A DNA stretch of 64,000 nucleotides from contig NZ_CP059068.1 of assembly GCF_017798165.1 (NCBI RefSeq), forward strand, positions 3,224,001-3,288,000, written 5' to 3'. Shown here in pieces: positions 34,750 through 44,886 of this stretch. Each line of letters starts with the position of its first letter. Position 1 is the first letter of the stretch. The position numbers and the translations under genes were made by a program. The notes beneath the pieces are model-generated. The model saw nothing but the letters and a program-made list of their open reading frames with translations, did not search any database and had not been told where the DNA came from. This DNA comes from Rhodoferax sp. AJA081-3. Lineage in GTDB: Bacteria > Pseudomonadota > Gammaproteobacteria > Burkholderiales > Burkholderiaceae_C.

Positions 34750-37200
34750 ATGCGCCCACTGAGTTCGCGCGCGACCGGTCATCCCTTTGTGTTGTCCAAA
34801 CTGGTGGTGCTGGTGGGATTGGCCTGCGCTGCCAGCGCGGTGCGGTCCCAAACACCCGTACCTGCGCCCGGGCCCGCGCCAGCACCCCGCCAACCCGCGG
34901 ACGGGTCACTGCAACTCAAGTCCAGCGGACTGTTGCAAGACCCGCTGTCGCCCGAGCAGACCACCAAAGCCCCCATCTTCATGCAGGGCGACCGCATGTC
35001 CGGCCGCCCCGACCTAGAGACCGTGGTGGAAGGCAACGTGGTCCTGCGCAAGGCGGGCACCGTGATCAAGGCCGACCGGCTGGAATACGACCAGCCCAGC
35101 GACCAGGCCAAGGCCAGTGGCAACGTGCGTATCAACCGCAACGGCGATGTGTTTGAAGGCCCGCAGCTGGAGCTCAAGCTGGAGTCGTTTGAAGGTTTTG
35201 TGGAAGCGCCCCGTTATCACTTCCTGAAAAATGATGGCCAGGGCCAGGCTGACCGCGCCGAATTTATCGACGAGAGCCACACCGTCATCCACAACGCCAG
35301 CTACACCACCTGCCGGCGCAAGCCAGGCCCCGAGTGGTTGCCCGACTGGGTGTTGCGTGCCACACGCCTCAGCATGGACAGTGACGAGGATGTGGGCATT
35401 GCCGAGGGCGCGCTGCTGAGTTTCAAGGGCGTGCCGCTGTTGCCGATTCCGGCCATCAGCTTCCCCCTGTCGGACAAGCGTAAATCCGGCCTGTTGCCAC
35501 CCACCATTGGGCTGGGTGGGGACAGCGGTCTGGAGCTGACGCTGCCCTACTACTGGAATATTGCGCCCAACCGCGACGCCACCCTGACGCCCACCATCAT
35601 GACGCGCCGGGGTGTGGACCTGGGAGGGGAGTTCCGCTACCTGGAGCCCAACTACACCGGTGTGGCGCGCGCCAACTACATGCCCAGCGACAAGCTGACC
35701 GACTCGGATCGCTGGGGCCTGTCGTTCTTGCACAAAGGTGTGTTGGACACGGCACTGGGCCCGGTGGGCCTGGAGGCTAATGTCAACCGTGTCAGTGACG
35801 ACAACTACTGGCGCGATTTCACCAGCAACGGCGCCATCGCCAATGCCATTGCCAACACCAGTGCCAGTGTGGGGGTGGCGGCCACTCCCCGGCTGTTGCC
35901 GTCGGGCCTGACAGCCACCTGGGGACTGGGTGCGTTCTCCAGTGCCATGCGGGTGCTGAAGTGGCAAACCCTGCAAGATGTCACCGCCCCCATCGTGCCG
36001 CCCTATGACCGGGTCCCCCAGTTGACGGCCCGGTATGCACAAACCAATGTGTTGGGACTGGATTGGTCACTGGACGGTGACTTTACCCAGTTTGAAGCCG
36101 ACAGTAGCCGTACGTTGCAACCCAATACCCAGCGCGGCGTAGCCCTGCTGCAGGTCAGCCGCCCCTGGCTGGCTCCCGCGGGTCATGTAACCCCCAAGTT
36201 CCAGTTGCACGCCGCGGCGTACCAGTTTGACCGGCTGCTGGGCAATGGCTCACAAACGGCAGACAGCGTGGTACCCACCTTCAGCTTGGACAGTGGCTTG
36301 GTGTTTGAGCGCGACGCGCAGCTGTTTGGGCGCAAGCTGGTGCAAACCCTGGAGCCACGGGCTTTTTACGTCTACACGCCCTACCGCAACCAGAGCGCCC
36401 AGCCCAATTACGACACGGCCACCAACGACTTCAACTTTGCCACTATCTTCACGGAGAACGCCTTTGTCGGGCACGACAAAATCTCCGACAACAACCTGTT
36501 GACCCTGGGCCTTACCACGCGGTATCTGGACGCCGATACCGGCGGCCAGTTGGCGCGCTTTGGTGTGGCCCAGCGTTTGCGTTTCGACGAACAACGTGTG
36601 ACCCTGAACGCGGCCGACGCCCCAGCGCAGGCCGGTTTCAGTGATGTGATGCTGGGCGCGTCGGTCAACCTGTCAGACCGCTGGTCGCTGGATTCCACCG
36701 TGCAGTACAACGGCAAAACCGACCGGTCCATCCGGTCTACGGCGGGCGTGCGTTACAACCCGGGTCATTACCGGGTGGTAAATGCGGCCTACCGCTTCCA
36801 GCGTGATGTCAGCGAGCAGGTGGATGTCAGTTGGCAGTGGCCGCTCAACAACCTGTGGGGCGACAAGGGGCAGGACCTAGGCCCTGGCCGTGGCCAGGGC
36901 GAAGGCCGCTACTACAGCGTGGGGCGGCTGAATTACAGTTTGAATGAGCGGCGGCTGGTCGACACGGTTTTGGGTGTCGAGTACGATGCGGGCTGCTGGC
37001 TGTCGCGGGTGTTGCTGGAGCGGACGCAGACCAGCAGTTCCACGGCAACCACCCGTGTCATGTTCCAGCTGGAGTTTGTCGGCTTTACCCGGTTGGGCTT
37101 GGGCGGAAACCCGATACAAACCCTGACCCAGAACATTTCACGCTACCAAAATTTGCGGGATTCAGGCGGCACGACCAGCCGCTTTAGCAACTACGATTGA
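34750..37200 (+). CDS. lptD: LPS-assembly outer-membrane protein LptD
   Basis: 816 residues from ATG 34750. A signal peptide (LVVLVGLACAASAVRSQ) is followed by a Pro/Ala-rich linker, the periplasmic OstA-like jellyroll (ADRLEYDQPSDQAKASGNVRINRNGDVFEGPQLELKL, about 80-200) and a C-terminal beta-barrel of about 570 residues rich in alternating aromatic strands. Cysteines in TTCRRK and DAGCWLS are the only obvious candidates for the inter-domain disulfide. LptD with LptE inserts LPS into the outer leaflet. The stop is six bases before surA, forming an lptD-surA-ksgA operon. Confidence 0.95.
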   Translation: MRPLSSRATGHPFVLSKLVVLVGLACAASAVRSQTPVPAPGPAPAPRQPADGSLQLKSSGLLQDPLSPEQTTKAPIFMQGDRMSGRPDLETVVEGNVVLRKAGTVIKADRLEYDQPSDQAKASGNVRINRNGDVFEGPQLELKLESFEGFVEAPRYHFLKNDGQGQADRAEFIDESHTVIHNASYTTCRRKPGPEWLPDWVLRATRLSMDSDEDVGIAEGALLSFKGVPLLPIPAISFPLSDKRKSGLLPPTIGLGGDSGLELTLPYYWNIAPNRDATLTPTIMTRRGVDLGGEFRYLEPNYTGVARANYMPSDKLTDSDRWGLSFLHKGVLDTALGPVGLEANVNRVSDDNYWRDFTSNGAIANAIANTSASVGVAATPRLLPSGLTATWGLGAFSSAMRVLKWQTLQDVTAPIVPPYDRVPQLTARYAQTNVLGLDWSLDGDFTQFEADSSRTLQPNTQRGVALLQVSRPWLAPAGHVTPKFQLHAAAYQFDRLLGNGSQTADSVVPTFSLDSGLVFERDAQLFGRKLVQTLEPRAFYVYTPYRNQSAQPNYDTATNDFNFATIFTENAFVGHDKISDNNLLTLGLTTRYLDADTGGQLARFGVAQRLRFDEQRVTLNAADAPAQAGFSDVMLGASVNLSDRWSLDSTVQYNGKTDRSIRSTAGVRYNPGHYRVVNAAYRFQRDVSEQVDVSWQWPLNNLWGDKGQDLGPGRGQGEGRYYSVGRLNYSLNERRLVDTVLGVEYDAGCWLSRVLLERTQTSSSTATTRVMFQLEFVGFTRLGLGGNPIQTLTQNISRYQNLRDSGGTTSRFSNYD

Positions 37201-37206
37201 GAGACC

Positions 37207-38514
37207 ATGAATTTTCGAATCTGGGCAGCACCTGTCCTTGGCTTTTTTTGCAGTTTTATGGCCGTGGGTGTCAGCGCCCAAGCCGTGCAGCAGGCGGACT
37301 ACATTGTGGCCGTGGTGAATTCCGAGCCCATTACCAACAGCGAGGTTCGCAATGCCCTGCAGCGCATCCTGAACGAGATTGCGGCACAGCGCCAGACCGC
37401 GCCGCCGGTAGAAGAATTACGCCGCCGTGTGCTGGAACGCCTGATCAACGAACGGGCGCAACTGCAGGTCGCGCTGGAGGCTGGTTTGCGGGTAGACGAA
37501 TCCAATGTGGACCAGTCCGAGCAGGCCATTGCCCGCCAGAACCAGGTGGACGTGGCCGAGTTGCGTGCACGGGTGGTCAAGGACGGCATGACGGTGGGCC
37601 AGTTCCGCAAACAGCTGCGCGACCAGCTGTTGCTTGCGCGCCTGCACGAGCAACAGGTCGAAGGCCGCATCCGTATCTCCGAGGCGGATATTGACCGTGC
37701 GCTGGCGGAGCAAGGCGGCAGCGCAGACCCCATGGCGCAGGAAGTCAATCTGGGCCACCTATTGATAGCCGTGCCGGAAAAAGCCACCGCAGAGCAGTCT
37801 GCAAGCCTGCTGGCCCAAGCCCAAAAGGTGCTGGCCCGTATCCGTGCTGGTGAAAACTTTGCTGCGCTGGTGCAGGAGGTGTCAGCCGCGGACCGCGCCA
37901 ATGGTGGCCAGCTGGGCCTGCGCCGTGCGGACCGTTACCCCCCCGCTTTTATCGCCGCCACACAAACGTTGGCAGTGGGCGAAGTGTCTGACATTGTGCG
38001 TACGGGTGCGGGGCTGCACATTCTGAAAGTGGTCGAGCGCAAGGCCGCTGCTGCACCCTCCAGGGCCATTGTTCAAAACCGTGCGCGGCACATTCTGCTG
38101 CGTACCGGTCCCGAATTGACACAGGCCGCTGCCGTCGCCAAGCTGGCCGATTTCAAACGCCGTATCGAGGCCAAAACGGCTACGTTTGCAGCTTTGGCGC
38201 GTGAACATTCACAAGATGGCAGCGCCCCCCAGGGCGGCGATTTGGGCTGGGTTGGACCTGGCGCTTTTGTGCCGGAGTTTGAAGAGCCCATGAACCGCCT
38301 GGCAGAGGGCCAGATCAGCCCGCCCGTGGTGTCACGTTTTGGTGTGCACCTGATTGAAGTGGTGGAGCGCCGCCGTGTGGAGATGAAGCCCGAAGAGGTG
38401 CGCGAGGCTATTCGGAATCAGTTGCGCGCTGCCCGTTACGATGCCGCGTTTGCCACCTGGGCCCAAGACATCCGTGGCAATGCATTCGTGGAGCTCCGCG
38501 AGCCACCCCAGTGA
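37207..38514 (+). CDS. surA: Periplasmic chaperone/peptidyl-prolyl isomerase SurA
   Basis: 435 residues. After a signal peptide ([16 protein letters not shown]) comes the SurA N-terminal helical domain ([20 protein letters not shown]). Two parvulin domains follow: about 178-280 ([28 protein letters not shown]) and about 290-390 ([30 protein letters not shown]). A short C-terminal helix ends it. SurA escorts outer-membrane proteins to the Bam complex and is needed for LptD folding, which fits the operon. The last bases overlap ksgA (GTGA). Confidence 0.95.
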   Translation: MNFRIWAAPVLGFFCSFMAVGVSAQAVQQADYIVAVVNSEPITNSEVRNALQRILNEIAAQRQTAPPVEELRRRVLERLINERAQLQVALEAGLRVDESNVDQSEQAIARQNQVDVAELRARVVKDGMTVGQFRKQLRDQLLLARLHEQQVEGRIRISEADIDRALAEQGGSADPMAQEVNLGHLLIAVPEKATAEQSASLLAQAQKVLARIRAGENFAALVQEVSAADRANGGQLGLRRADRYPPAFIAATQTLAVGEVSDIVRTGAGLHILKVVERKAAAAPSRAIVQNRARHILLRTGPELTQAAAVAKLADFKRRIEAKTATFAALAREHSQDGSAPQGGDLGWVGPGAFVPEFEEPMNRLAEGQISPPVVSRFGVHLIEVVERRRVEMKPEEVREAIRNQLRAARYDAAFATWAQDIRGNAFVELREPPQ

Positions 38515-39335
38515 AACATATTGCGCGTAAACGCTTCGGCCAGCACTTCCTGACCGATGGCGGCATCATTGATGCGATCGTGGACGCTATTGCGCCCAAG
38601 CCTGGCCAGCGTATGGTGGAAATTGGCCCCGGCCTGGCGGCCTTGACCCAGCCCCTGGTGGAGCGCCTGGGGCACTTGACGGTGATCGAGCTGGACCGCG
38701 ACCTGGCCGTGCGCCTGCGCCTGCATGGTCAACTCACCGTCATCGAGTCCGATGTCCTAAAAGTGGATTTTGCCCGCGTGCAGTCTGAATGGAGCGCTGC
38801 AAATTCAATAGCTAACACCGATGTCATTGGTGCTGCGTCCGACAAGTTGCGGGTCGTGGGCAACCTGCCCTACAACATCTCAACCCCCATCCTGTTCCAT
38901 TTGCTGGATGCGGTAGACGCCATCGAAGACCAGCACTTCATGCTGCAAAAAGAGGTGATTGACCGCATGGTGGCGCAGCCTGCTACCGCGGCATTTGGCC
39001 GTTTGAGCGTGATGCTGCAGTGGCGTTATGCCATGGAAAACGTGCTGCTGGTGCCGCCCGAAAGTTTTGATCCACCACCCCGGGTCAACAGCGCGGTCGT
39101 CCGTATGCTGCCCCTGGCGCAACCGCCGGTGCTGGATGTGAAGCTGCTGAGTGAACTGGTGCAGGTGGCCTTTAGCCAGCGCCGCAAACTGCTGCGCAAT
39201 ACACTGGGTCGCTGGCTGGAGGAACGGGGATTCAGCGGAGACTTTGACGTGCAACGGCGAGCCGAAGAAGTGCCGGTGCCGGACTATGTGGCGCTGGTGC
39301 AGCACCCTAGTCTGGTCAAGGCTGCGCTGACCTGA
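38511..39335 (+). CDS. rsmA: 16S rRNA dimethyladenosine transferase KsgA/RsmA
   Basis: 274 residues from GTG 38511, overlapping the surA stop. [35 protein letters not shown] (SAM motif I), VIELDRDLA and [17 protein letters not shown] (motif IV, NLPY) are diagnostic. The enzyme dimethylates A1518 and A1519 of 16S rRNA. Between the post-II region and motif IV lies [21 protein letters not shown], a longer spacer than I expect. Its DNA (38797-38836) resembles the hairpin half of the dispersed repeat, a possible old insertion. A terminator follows at 39371. Confidence 0.93.
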   Translation: MKHIARKRFGQHFLTDGGIIDAIVDAIAPKPGQRMVEIGPGLAALTQPLVERLGHLTVIELDRDLAVRLRLHGQLTVIESDVLKVDFARVQSEWSAANSIANTDVIGAASDKLRVVGNLPYNISTPILFHLLDAVDAIEDQHFMLQKEVIDRMVAQPATAAFGRLSVMLQWRYAMENVLLVPPESFDPPPRVNSAVVRMLPLAQPPVLDVKLLSELVQVAFSQRRKLLRNTLGRWLEERGFSGDFDVQRRAEEVPVPDYVALVQHPSLVKAALT

Positions 39336-39370
39336 CCAGACCCCTCAGAACCGGGACACCGACATAAAAA

Positions 39371-39398
39371 AGCCCACCAACTTGGCGGGCTTTTTTTT
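39371..39398 (+). terminator. Intrinsic terminator of the lptD-surA-ksgA operon
   Basis: AGCCCACC and GGCGGGCT around AACTT form a stem with one mismatch, followed by eight T (39391-39398), 36 bases after the ksgA stop. Confidence 0.85.
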
Positions 39399-39416
39399 GG
39401 GTGGGCAGTCTACCGC

Positions 39417-39530
39417 TTACGCAGCCGCTAACCAGTACCCCGAGTTGAAGGGGCTGCTCATGCGCAGCGCCAGTGGGGACACGTCCAATAATTTGTCGGT
39501 GGGCATCTTTTCGCCCGTTTCGGTTGCCAT
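39417..39530 (-). CDS. Possible very small protein after barstar gene
   Basis: 37 codons from ATG 39530 (MATETGEKMPTDKLLDVSPLALRM and a short end), with GCAGG about eight bases upstream. The frame is open further upstream into the barstar gene. It could be a small third gene of the RNase/barstar unit or chance. No homologue recognised. Confidence 0.2.
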   Translation of the reverse strand: MATETGEKMPTDKLLDVSPLALRMSSPFNSGYWLAAA

Positions 39531-39616
39531 TTCGATACCTGCAATTGCTGCGGGTTGTGCGATGGTTCCGTTTGCCTCGTTCGCCCGTTCTGCTTGGCTG
39601 GTGTGTGCAGAACGGG

Positions 39617-40018
39617 CTACAGAAAAGAATAGAAGCATCGGAACGGAATCTTCCGGTCCCCCCAATAGTCTGCAGTGTCGCGGAAGATGTCGAGCAACTG
39701 CTCGCGTGCTTCCTTGTCGAACTTGGTGTTGGCGGGAATGTGCTCCAGCACGGCGATAAAGCCGGGCTGTGGGCCCGACTTGTGCACCGGGTCGGTCATG
39801 CTGTCGTACAAGGCGTCAAAGTTCTTGCCCACATGTGCGGGCAACTTGAATTGCTGGCCGATCATGTCCAGCACGTCCTGCTTGGTCTGTGCTTCTGCCA
39901 GGTTGGCATACAGGAAGTGGTGGCCCAGGCCTTGTGCAGCCTCCTGCAAATCCGGGACCCTGAAGGCCCGGATCGATTGAACGATATTCGTTCTGACTGT
40001 TCGAAGTGGCATATCCAT
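39617..40018 (-). CDS. Barstar-family ribonuclease inhibitor
   Basis: 133 residues. LPAHVGKNFDALYDSMTDP is the barstar helix region that plugs RNase active sites (the FG-NFDAL-D pattern). The C-terminus carries RDTADYWGDRKIPFRCFYSFL. It lies 35 bases downstream of a secreted RNase Sa-like gene on the same strand, so it is the cognate cytoplasmic inhibitor that protects the producer until the RNase is exported. Classical barnase/barstar logic applies; whether the RNase attacks rivals or scavenges RNA is unknown. Confidence 0.85.
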   Translation of the reverse strand: MDMPLRTVRTNIVQSIRAFRVPDLQEAAQGLGHHFLYANLAEAQTKQDVLDMIGQQFKLPAHVGKNFDALYDSMTDPVHKSGPQPGFIAVLEHIPANTKFDKEAREQLLDIFRDTADYWGDRKIPFRCFYSFL

Positions 40019-40053
40019 TCCCGCTTCACTTTCTTAAAAGGTAAAAACTCGGC

Positions 40054-40440
40054 TCAAGGCACGATCTTGCGAAAACTCGCATAGTGATCGGCCGTGTAAT
40101 AACAGGCATCCGGTGCAGTGGTTTGGCCACCGCACACAATTCGACGGGCGCCCCGGTTACGAGACCGGGGAGTCTTGACGGTGTACTCTCGGTAATAGCC
40201 GCGCTTGGCAGCCGGTAACAACCGCTCGCGGTTGCCAAAAACCGTACCGTCTTTTTCATACGGAAAAGGTCCACCTTGGCGTATCAACTGGTAGGTTTCG
40301 ATGCCTTGCGGGGGCAATTGGTTCAATGCAACCGAAGCGTCGGTGGGATGTGATTCCCGGGCGTGAACAGCCCCCCATACTCCGGCTTGGACCAGCAAAA
40401 TGCTGGTAAGCACTAACTTAGCTAAACCTCTGCGCACCAT
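40054..40440 (-). CDS. Secreted guanyl-specific ribonuclease (RNase Sa/barnase-like)
   Basis: 128 residues. A signal peptide (LVLTSILLVQAGVWGAVHA) is followed by the RNase core: LPPQGIETYQLIRQGGPFPY, GTVFGNRE, YYREYTVKTP and RGARRIVCGG, then YYTADHYASFRKI. By comparison with RNase Sa, Glu85 is the general base, Arg96 and Arg100 bind phosphate and His119 is the general acid. It cleaves single-stranded RNA after G outside the cytoplasm. A barstar gene follows, so the two form an operon with built-in immunity. Confidence 0.9.
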   Translation of the reverse strand: MVRRGLAKLVLTSILLVQAGVWGAVHARESHPTDASVALNQLPPQGIETYQLIRQGGPFPYEKDGTVFGNRERLLPAAKRGYYREYTVKTPRSRNRGARRIVCGGQTTAPDACYYTADHYASFRKIVP

Positions 40441-40592
40441 GAAACCTCTCAGGCTACTCCGGGTAAACCCGAAAAATCCAAGAGAGGGAGTGTCGCGTAT
40501 TCCGACTGAAAAAGCAAGACCCTGCTTAAATATTAAGCAAAGATTTTGTAAATTTCTGTTTGGTAAGTGTGCGCAAACTTATCGAATAAGTC

Positions 40593-42950
40593 TTAACGTA
40601 TGGCGTTTGCATCCGCCACGGTCAGGGCCGTCATATTTACAATGCGGCGTACGGTTGTACTGGCAGTGAGTACATGCACCGGTTTGGCGGCTCCCAGCAG
40701 CACGGGGCCAATCGCGATATTGCCACCGGCTGCGGTTTTCAGCAGGTTGTAGGCTATATTGGCCGCGTCGATGTTGGGTAACACCAGCAGGTTGGCGTCG
40801 CCATGCAAGGTGCTGTTGGGCATCAGTACCTTGCGTGCGGCGCCATCCAGCGCAACATCACCGTGCATTTCGCCGTCCACGTCCAACCAGGGCGCTTGCT
40901 CTTTCAACAGAGCCAGGGTCCTGCGCATCTTGATGGCGCTGGGCTCGTTACTGCTGCCGAAATTGGAATGGCTCAGCAACGCGGCCTTGGGCTTGAGGCC
41001 AAAACGCATCATTTCCTCGGCGGCCATCACGGTGATTTCGCACAGTTCTTCGGCCGTGGGATCGTAGTTGACGTGGGTGTCGACCAGAAAAACCTGGCGT
41101 CCGGGCAACATCAGGCCATTCATGCAGGCGTAGATTTGCACGTCTTGCGGGGTACTTGGGCTGCCGCCCTGGCGCTTGCCAATGACCTGGTCAATGTAGT
41201 GCAGGTGGATGGCCGTGGTGCCCCAGGTGCCGCAGATGAGGCCGTCTACATCGCCCTTGTGCAGCAACATGGAGCCAATCAGAGTGAGGCGTCGGCGCAT
41301 CTCGATCTTGGCGACCTGGGCCGTGATGCCCTTGCGTTCGGTCATCTGGTGGTAGGTCTGCCAGAAGTCGCGGTAGCGGTGGTCCTGCTCCACGTTGACC
41401 ACGTTGTAGTCCACACCTTCTTTCAGGCGTAGGCCAAACTTTTCGACCCGCTCGGCAATCACGCTGGGGCGGCCGATCAGGGTGGGCAGTGCAATGCCCT
41501 CGTCCACCACAATTTGTGCAGCGCGCAGGATGCGCTCTTCTTCACCTTCGGCATACGCGACGCGTTTCTTCAAGGCCTTCTTGGCCGCCGTGAAGATGGG
41601 CTTCATCGTGGTGCCAGACGCGTAGACAAAACTTTGCAGCCGCTCGCGGTAGGCGTCCATGTCGGCAATCGGGCGCAGGGCCACACCACTGTCGGCAGCA
41701 GCCTGGGCCACGGCCGGCGCAATCTTCATCATCAGGCGCGGGTCAAACGGCTTGGGTATCAGGTACTCCGGGCCAAACGCCAGTTGCTCGCCGGCATAAG
41801 CCATGGCCACCACTTCGCTTTGCTCGGCCTGGGCCAAGTCGGCAATGGCATGCACCGCGGCAATTTCCATCTCCACCGTGATGGTGGAGGCACCCGCATC
41901 CAGCGCACCGCGGAAGATGTAGGGGAAACACAGCACGTTGTTGACCTGGTTGGGGTAATCCGTGCGGCCGGTGGCCATGATGGCGTCGTCGCGCACAGCC
42001 TTGACCTCTTCCGGCAGAATTTCGGGCGTGGGGTTGGCAAGCGCAAAAATCAGCGGCTTTGTGGCCATGGTCTTGACCATGTCGGCCTTCAACACACCAC
42101 CGGCGGACAGACCCAAAAAGATGTCGGCATCTGCGATGGCTTCGCGCAGGGTGCGCTGGCTGGTTTTCTGGGCGAATTGGGCCTTGTCTTCATCCATCAG
42201 CTCCACACGGCCTTCATAGACCAGACCGGCCAGGTCGGTGACCCAGATGTTTTCGCGCGGGATGCCCAGCTTGACCAGCAGGCTCAGGCAGGCCAATGCC
42301 GCAGCACCTGCGCCGGATGTGACCAGCTTGACCTGTTTGGGGTCTTTGCCCACCACCTTGAGACCGTTCAAAATGGCCGCGCCCACACAGATGGCCGTGC
42401 CGTGCTGGTCGTCGTGGAAGACCGGTATCTTCATACGCTCGCGCAGCTTGCGCTCTACGTAAAAGCAGTCGGGCGCCTTGATGTCTTCGAGGTTGATGCC
42501 ACCAAAGGTTGGCTCCAGCGAGGCGATGATGTCCACCAGCTTGTCCAGGTCGTGTTTTTCGTCGATCTCCAGATCAAACACATCAATGCCGGCAAACTTC
42601 TTGAACAGAACACCCTTGCCCTCCATGACTGGCTTGGAGGCCAGCGGGCCAATGTCGCCTAGGCCCAGTACGGCCGTGCCATTGGTGATCACGGCGACCA
42701 GGTTGCCCCGGGCGGTGTACTTGTAGGCGTTGTTGGGGTCTTTGACAATTTCTTCGCAGGGGGCGGCTACGCCGGGCGAATAGGCCAGGGCCAGATCGTG
42801 CTGATTGAGCAACTGCTTGGTGGCGCTGACGGCGATTTTCCCCGGGACCGGAAACTCGTGGTACTCCAGTGCGGCTTGGCGCAGCTGGGCGCCTTTTTCC
42901 GCAGAATTGGAGACCGGTGGCTTGGGGGAAATCGGCGTCTGTTTTGGCAT
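40593..42950 (-). CDS. maeB: NADP-dependent malic enzyme with phosphotransacetylase-like domain (MaeB)
   Basis: 785 residues, ATG 42950 preceded by GAGGAA. The malic-enzyme part (about 1-430) has [44 protein letters not shown] and [14 protein letters not shown]. The C-terminal part (about 440-785) is the PTA-like domain ([52 protein letters not shown]), which is regulatory in MaeB. It converts malate to pyruvate and CO2 and makes NADPH, useful for lipid synthesis. Transcribed alone; the CDF gene is divergent. Confidence 0.95.
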   Translation of the reverse strand: MPKQTPISPKPPVSNSAEKGAQLRQAALEYHEFPVPGKIAVSATKQLLNQHDLALAYSPGVAAPCEEIVKDPNNAYKYTARGNLVAVITNGTAVLGLGDIGPLASKPVMEGKGVLFKKFAGIDVFDLEIDEKHDLDKLVDIIASLEPTFGGINLEDIKAPDCFYVERKLRERMKIPVFHDDQHGTAICVGAAILNGLKVVGKDPKQVKLVTSGAGAAALACLSLLVKLGIPRENIWVTDLAGLVYEGRVELMDEDKAQFAQKTSQRTLREAIADADIFLGLSAGGVLKADMVKTMATKPLIFALANPTPEILPEEVKAVRDDAIMATGRTDYPNQVNNVLCFPYIFRGALDAGASTITVEMEIAAVHAIADLAQAEQSEVVAMAYAGEQLAFGPEYLIPKPFDPRLMMKIAPAVAQAAADSGVALRPIADMDAYRERLQSFVYASGTTMKPIFTAAKKALKKRVAYAEGEEERILRAAQIVVDEGIALPTLIGRPSVIAERVEKFGLRLKEGVDYNVVNVEQDHRYRDFWQTYHQMTERKGITAQVAKIEMRRRLTLIGSMLLHKGDVDGLICGTWGTTAIHLHYIDQVIGKRQGGSPSTPQDVQIYACMNGLMLPGRQVFLVDTHVNYDPTAEELCEITVMAAEEMMRFGLKPKAALLSHSNFGSSNEPSAIKMRRTLALLKEQAPWLDVDGEMHGDVALDGAARKVLMPNSTLHGDANLLVLPNIDAANIAYNLLKTAAGGNIAIGPVLLGAAKPVHVLTASTTVRRIVNMTALTVADANAIR

Positions 42951-43137
42951 CTTGCTTCCTCGGCGGCGCCCGTCCGTGCGAAAGAAGGCGCATGGCCCGG
43001 TGCCCTGTTATGGGCTTTGCATTGTAGACCTGGGCGGTGTAGCGTGTTTGCAGGCTTCACCCGTATTTGCCACAAGTCAATGCAGAATGGGCATGAGATT
43101 ATGCCGCGGCGTGGCGGAATGACTACAATAAAAAAGT

Positions 43138-43187
43138 GCCTCTAGCCCCCGTGATTTATGGCTCAATAGCTATCATATTTGTAGCAT
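43138..43187 (+). repeat. Dispersed 50-bp repeat, copy 7
   Basis: Forward orientation. GCCTCTAGCCCCCGTGATTT, then TAGCTATCATATTTGTAGC. It lies between the divergent maeB and CDF genes, 34 bases before the CDF start. Confidence 0.82.
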
Positions 43188-43220
43188 CTATTTCCCCCAC
43201 TTCCACGTTAAGGCTTGCCC

Positions 43221-44159
43221 ATGTCAAATCACTTGCTGAGCGAAGACAACGACAACAACGAAGACAGCGTGCAGACCGTCGCCGCCCGCGCGTCCGCGGC
43301 AAGGCGCACGACCTGGGTCAGTGTGGGTGTCAATCTGGTGTTGACCTGTGTGCAAATTGTGGTGGGTGTGTATGCCAAGTCCCAGGCGTTGATTGCCGAC
43401 GGTATCCACTCCATGTCCGACCTGGTCGCCGATGGGGTGGTTTTGTTTGCCAGCTACCACAGCCAGAAAGACGCGGACCACGACCACCCCTACGGGCACC
43501 AGCGCTTTGAGACTGCGGCTTCGCTGGTGCTGGGCCTGTTGCTGCTGGGTGTTGGCGTGGGCATGTTGTGGTCTGCCTTGCACAAGCTGCAGTCACCCGA
43601 GAGTGTGCAGCAGGTCCATGTGATCGCCCTCTGGGTTGCGGGTGCAACCCTGGTCGCCAAGGAGCTGCTGTTTCGATACATGTTGCGGGTTGCCAAGCTG
43701 GTGCGCTCCAGCATGCTGGTGGCCAATGCCTGGCACGCGCGGTCGGACGCGGCGTCTTCTTTGGTAGTGGGTGTAGGGATTGTGGGCAACCTGGCGGGTA
43801 ACCCGATATGGGACCCTATCGCTGCCTTGGTGGTGGGTCTGATGGTGACCAAGATGGGCTGGAGCTTCGCCTGGAGTGCCCTGCATGACCTGATGGACCG
43901 TGCAGCGGATGCGCAAGATGTAGACGCCATACGCCAAACCCTGGTGCAAACCCCAGGCGTCAGCGGCGTGCACGATGTGCGCACCCGCAAGATGGGTGAC
44001 ATGGTGGTGGTGGACGTGCACCTGGAGGTGGACGCGACTCTGACCGTAGAAGCGGGGCACGCCATCGCTGTGTTGGCCCGCCAGCGTGTCATGCAGCACC
44101 ACCGCGTGCTCAATGTCATGACCCACGTGGACCCGTGGAAACGCCCCACCCCGGACTGA
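43221..44159 (+). CDS. Cation diffusion facilitator (CDF) metal exporter
   Basis: 312 residues from ATG 43221 (AAGG upstream; a TTG two codons earlier is less likely). Six membrane segments. The metal site motifs are ALIADGIHSMSDLVADG in segment 2 (HxxxD) and ANAWHARSDAASSLVVG in segment 5 (HxxxD). HDHPYGHQRFE is the His-rich loop after segment 2, and the C-terminal cytoplasmic domain begins near TPGVSGVHDVRTRKMGD. It exports divalent metals (Zn, Fe, Co or Mn) by proton antiport. The HxxxD/HxxxD pair is closer to iron/manganese-type members than to zinc-only ones, but specificity is uncertain. Confidence 0.9.
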   Translation: MSNHLLSEDNDNNEDSVQTVAARASAARRTTWVSVGVNLVLTCVQIVVGVYAKSQALIADGIHSMSDLVADGVVLFASYHSQKDADHDHPYGHQRFETAASLVLGLLLLGVGVGMLWSALHKLQSPESVQQVHVIALWVAGATLVAKELLFRYMLRVAKLVRSSMLVANAWHARSDAASSLVVGVGIVGNLAGNPIWDPIAALVVGLMVTKMGWSFAWSALHDLMDRAADAQDVDAIRQTLVQTPGVSGVHDVRTRKMGDMVVVDVHLEVDATLTVEAGHAIAVLARQRVMQHHRVLNVMTHVDPWKRPTPD

Positions 44160-44169
44160 GGTGGAGCCG

Positions 44170-44886
44170 TTATTCAATACGCTGACCGGTACGCTCAAGT
44201 CGGGGCAACCAATCGTCTTTGATGGCGGCCGACACCACGATATGGTGTGCCTTGCCGACCAGCAGGTGGCGCGGCACAAAACCGATGTAGCGCGAATCGG
44301 CGCTGTTGTCGCGGTTGTCACCCAGGAAGAAATAATTGTCCTTGGGCACCACCAGGGGGCCGAAGTTGCGCTTCGCGCCCATCTCGGGCAAAAACTGCAC
44401 CGTGCGTTCATTGCCCGCCACACGTTCGCGTATGCGCAGCGCAGACGTCGTAGCGCCGTTGTCCAGTCGCTCGGTGACCGCGTCGGGCCCCGAGTACTCG
44501 GCCACGGCGCCGTTGATGGTCAGCACCTCGTCGCGCATCTCTACTACATCACCCGGGAGTGCCACCAGGCGTTTGATCAGGCGGATACCGTCTGTGGGCG
44601 ATGTGAAGGTGATGACATCGCCGCGTGCGGGATCGCCGGTGCTGAACAACGCCACATCACTGAGCGGCAGCTTGAAGTCATAGGCCACGCGGTTCACCAG
44701 GACTACGTCACCCTCCAGGATGTTGGGCCGCATGGAGCCCGTGGGTATCGGGTTCCAGTCCGCAATCGCAAGCCGGAAGAATCCAAAACAGATCAGAAAT
44801 GCGATGAAGCCACGGTTCTGTTTGAGGAAGTTCTTCAAAGTGGGCTCCGGTGGGCGCGACTTACGCGCGGCGGCTGGAGATGACAA
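44170..44886 (-). CDS. lepB: Signal peptidase I (second, short type)
   Basis: 238 residues from TTG 44886, since no earlier ATG exists and GGA lies about six bases upstream. There is one membrane anchor (about 26-42). The catalytic Ser51 is in IPTGSMRPN and the general base Lys105 in RLIKRLVALPGDVVEM. FFLGDNRDNSADSRYIGFV is the conserved box E. It cleaves Sec signal peptides in the periplasm. It has one anchor and a spacer, shorter than the main LepB near lepA in most proteobacteria, so it may be an additional peptidase. Its start overlaps the small gene at 44861-45076 by 26 bases. Confidence 0.88.
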   Translation of the reverse strand: MSSPAAARKSRPPEPTLKNFLKQNRGFIAFLICFGFFRLAIADWNPIPTGSMRPNILEGDVVLVNRVAYDFKLPLSDVALFSTGDPARGDVITFTSPTDGIRLIKRLVALPGDVVEMRDEVLTINGAVAEYSGPDAVTERLDNGATTSALRIRERVAGNERTVQFLPEMGAKRNFGPLVVPKDNYFFLGDNRDNSADSRYIGFVPRHLLVGKAHHIVVSAAIKDDWLPRLERTGQRIE

